This document shows positions 38,121-45,030 of a stretch of DNA of 64,000 nt, in pieces. The notes under the pieces were generated by a model, which searched no databases, was not told the DNA's origin, and was given only the letters and a program-made list of their open reading frames with translations. This DNA is from Hafnia alvei (GTDB lineage: Bacteria > Pseudomonadota > Gammaproteobacteria > Enterobacterales > Enterobacteriaceae). The stretch is taken from positions 62,001 to 126,000 of the forward strand of contig NZ_FMIQ01000055.1 of assembly GCF_900095695.1 (NCBI RefSeq), written 5' to 3'. Positions within the stretch are counted from its first letter, which is position 1. Each line of letters opens with the position of its first letter. The position numbers and the translations under genes are program-made.

Positions 38121-38137
38121 CCCGCATTCAGCGGGCT
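38119..38137 (+). terminator. Terminator-like hairpin after dgaR
   Basis: AGCCCGC, ATTCA, GCGGGCT followed by TTCT, overlapping the last two bases of the dgaR stop. It separates dgaR from the sigma-54 promoter. Confidence 0.75.
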
Positions 38138-38182
38138 TTCTCCGCACGACTCCTCGATAAAAAACGCGCCGTGACACAATGC

Positions 38183-38198
38183 TGGCACGGGCGTTGCT
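38183..38198 (+). promoter_or_regulatory. Sigma-54 (-24/-12) promoter of dgaABCDEF
   Basis: TGGCACGGGCGTTGCT is an exact match to the sigma-54 consensus TGGCAC-N5-TTGCT. It lies 54 bases before the dgaA start and directly downstream of a gene for a GAFTGA-containing activator. Upstream activator sites would have to overlap the end of dgaR. Confidence 0.92.
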
Positions 38199-38251
38199 AT
38201 ATCAGCCATAGAAACCTTTTATTTCTTTGACTGAATGCCAGGAGGCTCATT

Positions 38252-38683
38252 TTGTCTACCACCGCTTCACATTCTCTACCACAGATTTTACTGCTGACTC
38301 ACGGCGGCTGGGGCAGCCAGCTCTGCGCCAGTCTGCGAATGGTTGCCGGAGATATTCAAGGCGTGACCGAAATTGCGCTAATGCCGGTAGATACCTTTAG
38401 CGAGTTTTTCCAACGCGTTGAACAAGCCGTGATCGCCATGCCGAAAGGGTCGCTAATCCTGACTGATTTTATCGGTGGAACCACGTCAAACGTAGCGGCT
38501 CGGCTGAGCGTGGATTATCCCATCGGCGTGATTTGCGGCCTTAATGCGTCGCTGCTGCTACAGGCTTTAGAGCTGCGCGAAACCGGATTGTTGACCGAGT
38601 GCGTCGAAGAACTGGTTGAAGCAGGGCGTGATAGCTGCCTCGACGTGGTGGCGCATATCAATAACCTTCAGAACAACGCGTAA
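38252..38683 (+). CDS. dgaA: DgaA, mannose-family PTS EIIA for D-glucosaminate
   Basis: This 143-residue EIIA-Man domain protein has the phosphorylated histidine at residue 17 (LLTHGGWG) and the DFIGGTTSN loop near residue 72. It relays phosphate from HPr to EIIB. The gene uses a TTG start, supported by a strong CAGGAGGC six to seven bases ahead and by the conserved start of the domain. It is the first gene behind the sigma-54 promoter. Confidence 0.92.
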   Translation: MSTTASHSLPQILLLTHGGWGSQLCASLRMVAGDIQGVTEIALMPVDTFSEFFQRVEQAVIAMPKGSLILTDFIGGTTSNVAARLSVDYPIGVICGLNASLLLQALELRETGLLTECVEELVEAGRDSCLDVVAHINNLQNNA

Positions 38684-38731
38684 CCCATTAAATCCGAAAT
38701 ATAAAACCGAATAACGAAAAAGGAAAATCAC

Positions 38732-39217
38732 ATGGCTAGCATCGTTTTATGTCGTATCGACAGTCGTTTAATTCATGGTCAGGTTGTCACTAAGTGGGTT
38801 GGGCAATCTCAAGCAAACCGCATTGCGGTGGTCAGCGACGAGTTAGACGCCGATCCATTTATGAAAAATATCTATCTGATGGCGGCACCGCCAAGCATCA
38901 AAGTAGATTGCTATAGCAACAGCAGTTTTGCCGCCGCGTGGAAAGAGAATCAGCTGGGCGAAGGGAAAGTGCTGGTGCTGTTCCCATCGCTGACGGCGGT
39001 ACAAGACGCCGTGCATCAAGGCTTTGATGTGCAGAATATTCAGGTCGGTGGGTTAGGCGGCGGCCCAAGCCGCAAAGCTGTTTTCCAAAACATTACGCTA
39101 GACGATAAAGACGTGGGCATTTTGGGCGATCTGAAAGATCACGGTATTAAGGTGTTCTTCCAAACCATCCCAGAAGATAAGCCGCAGTCGTTAGAAGACA
39201 TTCTAAAAAAATACTAA
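38732..39217 (+). CDS. dgaB: DgaB, mannose-family PTS EIIB
   Basis: The 161-residue protein starts CRIDSRLIHGQVVTKW, with the phospho-accepting histidine at residue 15, standard for EIIB-Man/Sor. The NIQVGGLGGGPSRKAVFQNI strand and KVFFQTIPEDK end also fit. It passes phosphate to the incoming sugar. It lies 48 bases after dgaA and 58 before dgaC. Confidence 0.93.
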   Translation: MASIVLCRIDSRLIHGQVVTKWVGQSQANRIAVVSDELDADPFMKNIYLMAAPPSIKVDCYSNSSFAAAWKENQLGEGKVLVLFPSLTAVQDAVHQGFDVQNIQVGGLGGGPSRKAVFQNITLDDKDVGILGDLKDHGIKVFFQTIPEDKPQSLEDILKKY

Positions 39218-39275
39218 TTGTCTTTGCGTGCCAATTTTGATTGTTGACCATGGATTTTGACCAGAGGAAATCACT

Positions 39276-40028
39276 ATGGATACCTTGTTTATTGCTATCA
39301 GTATGGGGCTGTATTACTGGTTTGCCCGTTTACGCCTTGGGTACACCTTTTCAGGCATGCTGGTTCAGCCGATTGTTATTGCCGTGTTCGTTGGGGTGAT
39401 TTTGGGCGATATGCAAACCTCAATGATTATTGGGGCTGGCATGCAGTTGGTGTATCTCGGCGTTACCTCAACGCCGGGCGGTAATGTGCCTTCCGATCCG
39501 GCTCTTGCGGCCTGTATCGCGATCCCGATTGCCGTTCAGGCTCATATGGAGCCTAACTTAGCCATTGCGCTGGCGATCCCGTTTGGTGTGATCGGCGTGT
39601 TCCTCGACCAGCTACGTCGTACGCTGAATGCGGCGTGGGTACACATGGCGGATAAATACGCCGAAGAAGCCAATACCGGCGGCATTATGCGTTGCGCATT
39701 TTTATATCCTGCGCTGCTGGGGTTAGTACTACGTTTCCCAGTGGTATTTGGTGCCAACTATTTCGGCCAGAGCGTGGTCGAGAAGTTCCTCGCCCTGATG
39801 CCGCATTGGTTAACGCATTCGTTTGAAATTATGGGCGGCATTCTTCCTGCGCTCGGGTTTGCCATCACGATTATGGTGATCGGCAAGAAAAGTCTGCTGC
39901 CTTGGTTTATCGGTGGTTTCTTCGCGGTGCTTTATCTCAAAGTCGACATCATGGCGATGGCTATTTTCGGCACCTGCGTAGCATTTTTGGTGAAAGGTTT
40001 GGCAAAGAATGAAGGAGCATCATCATGA
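39276..40028 (+). CDS. dgaC: DgaC, mannose-family PTS EIIC membrane subunit
   Basis: The 250-residue, highly hydrophobic protein has the EIIC-Man pattern: GMQLVYLGVTSTPGGNVPSDPALAACIAIP (about residues 50-79) forms the substrate-translocation hairpin. Six to eight membrane segments are visible. GAGGAAA precedes the start. It overlaps dgaD by four bases (ATGA), coupling the two membrane subunits. Confidence 0.93.
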   Translation: MDTLFIAISMGLYYWFARLRLGYTFSGMLVQPIVIAVFVGVILGDMQTSMIIGAGMQLVYLGVTSTPGGNVPSDPALAACIAIPIAVQAHMEPNLAIALAIPFGVIGVFLDQLRRTLNAAWVHMADKYAEEANTGGIMRCAFLYPALLGLVLRFPVVFGANYFGQSVVEKFLALMPHWLTHSFEIMGGILPALGFAITIMVIGKKSLLPWFIGGFFAVLYLKVDIMAMAIFGTCVAFLVKGLAKNEGASS

Positions 40029-40891
40029 GTGAATCAACCCCAGACATCATGCAGCACGAATTAGTGGAGCGTGCTCGCCAGAGTTCGGCGCTCACCAAAG
40101 GCGATATTACCAAAGCATGGTTTATTTATTGGCTAGGTGCCGAGGTTTCCAGCTCCTATGAACGTCTACAAAGCCTGATTTTCTGCGCCTCGATGACGCC
40201 GATTATCAAAAAGCTCTATCCCGAAAAAGAAGAGAGAGCCGAAGCGTTAAAGCGCCATTTGAACTTCTTCAACACTGAACAAACGTTTGGTGCGGTGATC
40301 CAAGGCGTGGCTATTGCCATGGAAGAGCAGAAGACGCGCGGTGAACCCATTTCTGATGCATCGATCACCGGGATTAAAACGGGATTGATGGGGCCGCTGG
40401 CAGGTATCGGTGACTCGGTAATCTGGGCCGCGGTGATGCCTTTGCTGATCGCGATCTTCATTCCATTTGCTGCCAAAGGAAGCGCATTCGGCGGGATTTT
40501 ACCGCTGGTGCTCTACACCGGTATTACGCTGGCGGTCAGCTACGGACTGGTACATAAAGGCTATACCCTTGGGCGCGATTCCATCATTACCTTGCTGCAA
40601 GGTGGGCGAATCAAAGAGCTGATTTACGGTGCCAACGTGCTGGGGCTAATCATGATGGGCGCGCTATCGGCAAGCTACGTCAAGATAACGTCACCGCTCA
40701 AAATCAGCGCGCTTGAAGGTTCTGAAATTGTTGTGCAGCAGATATTAGATTCCATCGCGCCTGGGCTTTTGCCACTGGCCGCGGTGTTCTCTATCTACTT
40801 CTATCTCACCAAAAAAGGCCCGCGTTACACCACAATTTTGCTTTCGGTGGTGGTGATTAGCGTGGTGTGTTCGCTGCTTGGTGTGCTGTAA
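40025..40891 (+). CDS. dgaD: DgaD, mannose-family PTS EIID membrane subunit
   Basis: The 288-residue EIID subunit shows the family's marks: WSS/SSYERLQSLIFCASM near the N-terminus, RHLNFFNTEQTFGAVIQGVAIAMEEQK, and GLMGPLAGIGDSVIW (about residues 121-135). It partners DgaC to form the channel. It starts inside the dgaC stop, and dgaE follows after 11 bases with its own AAGGAG site. Confidence 0.93.
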   Translation: MSESTPDIMQHELVERARQSSALTKGDITKAWFIYWLGAEVSSSYERLQSLIFCASMTPIIKKLYPEKEERAEALKRHLNFFNTEQTFGAVIQGVAIAMEEQKTRGEPISDASITGIKTGLMGPLAGIGDSVIWAAVMPLLIAIFIPFAAKGSAFGGILPLVLYTGITLAVSYGLVHKGYTLGRDSIITLLQGGRIKELIYGANVLGLIMMGALSASYVKITSPLKISALEGSEIVVQQILDSIAPGLLPLAAVFSIYFYLTKKGPRYTTILLSVVVISVVCSLLGVL

Positions 40892-40902
40892 GGAGAGTTG
40901 CA

Positions 40903-42027
40903 ATGAGTCAAAATATTTACCAACGCCTAGGGCTAAAACGAGTGATTAACGCCTGCGGAAAAATGACCATTCTGGGTGTTTCTGCGGTATCTCCCGAAGT
41001 GATGGCTGCCACGGCAGAGGCTGCCGGGGCGTTTGTGGAAATTGATGCTCTGGTCGATCGCACCGGCGAGCTGGTATCAGAACACACCGGTGCGCAGGAT
41101 AGCTACATAACCTCTTGTGCGTCGGCGGGGATTGCTATCGCAGTGGCGGCGGTAATCACTCGCGGTGAGCCAGACCGCGTGGCGATGATGCCGGACAGCA
41201 CTGGCATGGCCAACGAAATTCTTATCTTACGTGGTCACAATATTGATTATGGCGCGCCGATCACCAGCGCCATTCGTTTGGGCGGCGGACGCGTTGTTGA
41301 AGTGGGACAGAGTAACTTGGCTGCGCGCTGGCAGCTTGAAAAAGCGGTCAGCGAACGCACTGCGGCGCTGTTGTTTGTGAAATCTCACCACAGCGTGCAA
41401 AAAGGGATGCTCACGATTGAAGATTTTGTGGCGGTCGCCAAACAGTCCCAGCTGCCGCTCATTGTTGATGCCGCCGCCGAAGAAGATTTGCGCCAATACA
41501 TTGCTGGTGGTGCCGATATGGTTATTTACAGCGGAGCCAAAGCCTTCAATGCGCCAACGTCGGGATTTATTACGGGCGGGCGTGAATGGATCCGCTGCTG
41601 CAAAGCTCAGCATCACGGAATTGCGCGAGCCATGAAAATCGGCAAAGAAAACATGGTCGGCTTGGTGAAAGCGCTGGAGCTTTATGGCGAAGGCATCGCC
41701 AATATGACGCCAGATAAACTGACCTCCACGGTCGAGGCGATATCAGCACTGCGCGGGTTTAGCGCCGAGATTGAGCAAGACGAAGCGGGACGTGAGATTT
41801 GGCGTGTTCAGGTACGCGTTTACTCTGATGTTTTGGGGTTAGATGCGCGACAGATTGAGGCGATGCTGCGAACCGGTGAAATTGCTATCTACACGCGTCG
41901 ATACTTCCTGCATCAAGGCGTTTTCAGTATCGATCCCCGCACATTAGATCAACATGATTTAACCACGATCGTTGAAAGACTGGCACAGATCGCAGGCGAA
42001 CAGGAAAAGCATTATGCAAAGCATTAA
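40903..42027 (+). CDS. dgaE: DgaE, D-glucosaminate-6-phosphate ammonia-lyase
   Basis: This 374-residue PLP enzyme of the SelA/Cys-Met family deaminates and dehydrates D-glucosaminate-6-phosphate to 2-keto-3-deoxygluconate-6-phosphate. The Schiff-base lysine is K213 in IYSGAKAFNAPTSGF and the cofactor aspartate is D189 in LPLIVDAAAEEDL. The ATG at 40903 follows AAGGAGAG and leads into the conserved RLGLKRVINACGKMT. It overlaps dgaF by 14 bases. Confidence 0.93.
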   Translation: MSQNIYQRLGLKRVINACGKMTILGVSAVSPEVMAATAEAAGAFVEIDALVDRTGELVSEHTGAQDSYITSCASAGIAIAVAAVITRGEPDRVAMMPDSTGMANEILILRGHNIDYGAPITSAIRLGGGRVVEVGQSNLAARWQLEKAVSERTAALLFVKSHHSVQKGMLTIEDFVAVAKQSQLPLIVDAAAEEDLRQYIAGGADMVIYSGAKAFNAPTSGFITGGREWIRCCKAQHHGIARAMKIGKENMVGLVKALELYGEGIANMTPDKLTSTVEAISALRGFSAEIEQDEAGREIWRVQVRVYSDVLGLDARQIEAMLRTGEIAIYTRRYFLHQGVFSIDPRTLDQHDLTTIVERLAQIAGEQEKHYAKH

Positions 42028-42757
42028 TTTTTACCAAGGACGCGTTGCCATCAACGTGCTAGCCAAAAATATTGAAAATGCGCGAGCGGTGTATGACGCC
42101 GCTGAAGGACATGCCGTCATTGGTGTGTTGTCAGCACAGTTCGACAGCGTGGAGCAGGGGATTGAAGAGGTTAAACGCTGGCAGCTTCAGGTGCCTTCGA
42201 TTTCAGTGGGATTGGGGGCAGGCGATCCTGCTCAATTTTATAAAGCCGCGATGATTGCCGCCGCCACCGGCGCGGCGCATGTTAACCAAACCTTCACCGG
42301 ATGCGGCTTTGCCGCAGGCGCGTTGGCTCAGGCTGGGCAGTTGCATACGCATATCAATGCGTTAGTGAGCCCAACGGGAAAGATGGGGCAAGTACAAATT
42401 TCAACCGGTGAGCGCAGTGCCAAAGGAGATAAAGCCATTGTTTCCTGCGATAGCGCGGTGAATATGATGTTGGATATGGGCGCACACGCGGCGAAATTTT
42501 TCCCAATGGGCGGGGAGCGTAGCTTAGCTGAGCTAAAAGCCTTGGCGGAAAGCGCGGCGCGTAACGGCATGACCCTGATAGAACCGACGGGCGGTATTGA
42601 TTTAGACAACTTTGGCGTAATTTTACAAACCTGTTTGCAGGCTGGTGTGGCGCGGGTAATGCCACATGTCTATACCTCGATCGTCGATCCGCAAAGTGGT
42701 GAGACACGTCCAGAAGACATCAGACAACTGATGGATATGATCAAAGCCATTGTGTAG
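42014..42757 (+). CDS. dgaF: DgaF, 2-keto-3-deoxygluconate-6-phosphate aldolase
   Basis: The 247-residue protein corresponds to DgaF, which cleaves KDG-6-phosphate to pyruvate and glyceraldehyde-3-phosphate. A TIM-barrel arrangement is suggested by glycine-rich loops (GLGAGDPAQF, NQTFTGCGFAAGAL, EPTGGIDLDNF). The likely Schiff-base lysine lies in DMGAHAAKFFPMGG. The start at 42014 is inside the dgaE end, so translation is coupled. It is the last gene of the operon. Confidence 0.92.
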   Translation: MQSINFYQGRVAINVLAKNIENARAVYDAAEGHAVIGVLSAQFDSVEQGIEEVKRWQLQVPSISVGLGAGDPAQFYKAAMIAAATGAAHVNQTFTGCGFAAGALAQAGQLHTHINALVSPTGKMGQVQISTGERSAKGDKAIVSCDSAVNMMLDMGAHAAKFFPMGGERSLAELKALAESAARNGMTLIEPTGGIDLDNFGVILQTCLQAGVARVMPHVYTSIVDPQSGETRPEDIRQLMDMIKAIV

Positions 42758-42776
42758 ATAATGCTCTGTAGCAGAA

Positions 42777-42807
42777 GGGACGCTGGGATCTCATTTCCAG
42801 CGTTCCC
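42777..42807. terminator. Hairpin between dgaF and setB
   Basis: GGGACGCTGG and CCAGCGTTCCC pair with a one-base bulge around a ten-base loop between convergent genes. There is no clear T tract, so this is a probable rather than certain terminator. Confidence 0.6.
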
Positions 42808-42828
42808 ATTCATAGTCAACCGTAGAGG

Positions 42829-44007
42829 TTACGCTTCTTTTATTTTCCACATACAGGCCACGCCGGCAATCAACAAAACCAGCGAAACAAAAAAGACAGC
42901 GTAGTAGTTCCAAAATTCCGCAATAAAACCAGCCACAGAGCCTGCAAATATCCAACCAGTACGCCCCGCAGTGGTAAATAAGGTGGTGGCTGCACCCGCT
43001 TGCCCCGGCATTAAATCCTGAAAATACAGCATACCAATTCCCGCCAGAATGCCGATAAAAACGGCGTTGAGCAGCTGTAATGCTAGCAGTGCCCAAGGTG
43101 CGGTAAAGAAGAGTAGGCCAGCATAAAAAGCCAAGCCTGCGGCAAGCGCAACCATCATTAAAAAGCGTTTACCGAAACGCTTAGCGTAATAGCCTGCAAT
43201 TAGCATGGTAGGAATTTCTAGGCCTGCGGCGGTGCCCATCATTACGCCGGCCAGTTTGTCCGGCAAATGCAGTTCATGAATGATATACAACGGCATATTG
43301 ATGAGATACATGCTGTTGCAGGTCCACATCAACGTGCAGGCGGCAAAGAGCAGAAGAGTATCGCGGCGATTACGGCGTGGCGCATCCAGCACGTCTGTTG
43401 TGCGTACGACCGCTTTTGGCATCGAGGGCAGCGTGTACCAAACAATTAAACCGCATACTAAAAACGTCGTCATCGCCGCCAGATACATAAACGGAAAACC
43501 AAAGCCGAGCGCTAGTGCGAACGAAATCGGTGGCCCAATCACCCACGCCAGAGAAACTTGTGCACGCAAAATTGAGCTGAACATCACCGCTTCTTTACCG
43601 GTTTTATCTGCATATTCACGAGCTAGAGCAAACATCTGTGGGTTGGCGGTAGATCCAAAACTGGTGAGCATGACGCCGACGACGAGCAATAAATAGTAGT
43701 TACGGTTATAGGCGAACAGCAGACAGCCCGCAGCGCCAAGGATGCAGCACAATAAAATCAGCTTTTTTCGATCGCCAGAGCGGTCTGAACGTGCGGCGAG
43801 AAACTGACTAACAATAATTCCAATCACTGCGCTGCCGGTATAGAACAGTCCAACCATGAACGGGCTTTTAACCACTTCGGTGGAGAGGAACAGGCTGAGC
43901 GTTGGTGTTTGTAATGCGCCTGCGATACCGGTCAAAAAAGCCACAATCAAGAATGAGGTGGAGGTTAAATCGGGCAGACGGCGGAGTGCGGTCAAATACA
44001 TGCGCAT
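42829..44007 (-). CDS. setB: SetB-like sugar efflux MFS transporter
   Basis: The 392-residue protein has 12 membrane segments and the length of E. coli SetB (393 aa). It shows the SET-family FLTGIAGALQTPTLSLFL opening, ARSDRSGDRKK between TM2 and TM3, and ACTLMWTCNSMYLINMPLYI. SET proteins export lactose, glucose and analogues. In E. coli setB is next to yeiW; the dga operon now lies between them. Confidence 0.9.
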   Translation of the reverse strand: MRMYLTALRRLPDLTSTSFLIVAFLTGIAGALQTPTLSLFLSTEVVKSPFMVGLFYTGSAVIGIIVSQFLAARSDRSGDRKKLILLCCILGAAGCLLFAYNRNYYLLLVVGVMLTSFGSTANPQMFALAREYADKTGKEAVMFSSILRAQVSLAWVIGPPISFALALGFGFPFMYLAAMTTFLVCGLIVWYTLPSMPKAVVRTTDVLDAPRRNRRDTLLLFAACTLMWTCNSMYLINMPLYIIHELHLPDKLAGVMMGTAAGLEIPTMLIAGYYAKRFGKRFLMMVALAAGLAFYAGLLFFTAPWALLALQLLNAVFIGILAGIGMLYFQDLMPGQAGAATTLFTTAGRTGWIFAGSVAGFIAEFWNYYAVFFVSLVLLIAGVACMWKIKEA

Positions 44008-44268
44008 AGGTTTATCAGGGATCAGTCAGAGGTGAACGGGGAACTTCAGGGCGGGCATGTTACGCTCGAATGTTAAAAATGAAAAGCTGTTTCAGCCACT
44101 GGACTGTAAGAAAGTCATACAAAAGATGTGGGATAGATAATGCGTGATAATGAATGGATAACTAGCTGAAAAATAGTTTGCGAAGAGCATTCCACTATTT
44201 TTCCTCAGTTCTGACTTTTGTCTGTAAAACGTAATAATTGCGGTAGTCATAATTACGGAGGAAGAACG
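44008..44268. other. Intergenic region between setB and the DinJ-like antitoxin
   Basis: It contains the setB promoter and a CGTAAT/ATTACG inverted repeat at 44230-44257 abutting a GGAGGAAG site. The repeat is a candidate autoregulatory operator for the toxin-antitoxin pair. No further ORF is supported. Confidence 0.45.
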
Positions 44269-44343
44269 ATGAATTCACTTGCCTTGTGGCTACGATGTGG
44301 CTACATTTATGGTCATAAAACACTCAGTCTATGGAGCGATATT

Positions 44344-44604
44344 ATGACGAAAAGTGATGTGGTGAGGGCAAGAGTTTCCCCAGCGGTTAAAGCAGCCGCA
44401 ATGGAAAATGCCAGTGCGTTAGGAACCGATCTTTCAACGATCATTCGGTTATTAGTTAATCAGATTGCTGTGACGGGTGAGGTACCCGCAGAATTACTTA
44501 AACCGAATGCAAAAACGTTGAAGGCGATTCGCGATCTGGAAGCCGGTATTGATGTGCATCGCGCCAGCGATATTGATGAATTGAAGGCAGATCTCGGCTG
44601 GTAG
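44344..44604 (+). CDS. RelB/DinJ-family antitoxin
   Basis: From the ATG at 44344 the product is 86 residues: a ribbon-helix-helix N-terminus (SDVVRARVSPAVKAAAMENASALGTDLSTIIRLLVNQI) and an acidic toxin-binding C-terminus. GGAG lies seven bases ahead. An upstream in-frame ATG at 44269 also has an excellent GGAGGAAG site and would add 25 hydrophobic/basic residues that DinJ proteins lack. The toxin gene follows within 35 bases. Confidence 0.85.
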   Translation: MTKSDVVRARVSPAVKAAAMENASALGTDLSTIIRLLVNQIAVTGEVPAELLKPNAKTLKAIRDLEAGIDVHRASDIDELKADLGW

Positions 44605-44639
44605 TTCGTTGGGAAACCATGATGCAAGGATTGCTCATC

Positions 44640-44909
44640 ATGTTAATGATTGTTTATCAGCATCGTTTTAAAAAAGATGCTAAACGCTTTATGGGTAACC
44701 TAGCTGTTCAGAGCATCATTCTGCGAACCGTGGCTTTGCTACAGTCAGGGGAGCCGTTGCCGGAACGGTACCGAGAACATAAGTTGGTCGGGAACTATAT
44801 TGGCTATCTTGAATGCCATGGAATGCCCGATCTTCTCTTGATCTATCAGCGTACCGAAACTGAGTTAAGGCTATACCGCGTGGGGAGCCATGCAGAGCTA
44901 TTTGATTAG
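44640..44909 (+). CDS. YafQ/RelE-family toxin
   Basis: The 89-residue basic protein fits YafQ: YQHRFKKDAKRF near the start, a KLVGNYIGYLECH strand, DLLLIYQRTETELRLYRVGSHAELF at the end, where the His-Ala-x-Leu-Phe motif contains the catalytic histidine. It would cleave mRNA on the ribosome. The ATG at 44640 is preferred, with AAGGA nine bases ahead; ATGs at 44619 and 44646 are alternatives. It pairs with the DinJ-like antitoxin upstream. Confidence 0.85.
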   Translation: MLMIVYQHRFKKDAKRFMGNLAVQSIILRTVALLQSGEPLPERYREHKLVGNYIGYLECHGMPDLLLIYQRTETELRLYRVGSHAELFD

Positions 44910-44974
44910 CTTTGTTTCATTAGCTTTGTTTAATTAGCTTTGCTTGATTCAGCATGGTTGATCACAACAATGTG

Positions 44975-45000
44975 ATAAAAAACGGGGCCGAAGCCCCGTT
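44975..45000 (-). terminator. Rho-independent terminator of torYZ
   Basis: On the minus strand AACGGGGC, a TTCG loop and GCCCCGTT, followed by TTTTTT. It lies 30 bases past the torZ stop. Confidence 0.93.
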
Positions 45001-45030
45001 GATGATACGGCTAAAGTGCAGAGTGAGACA

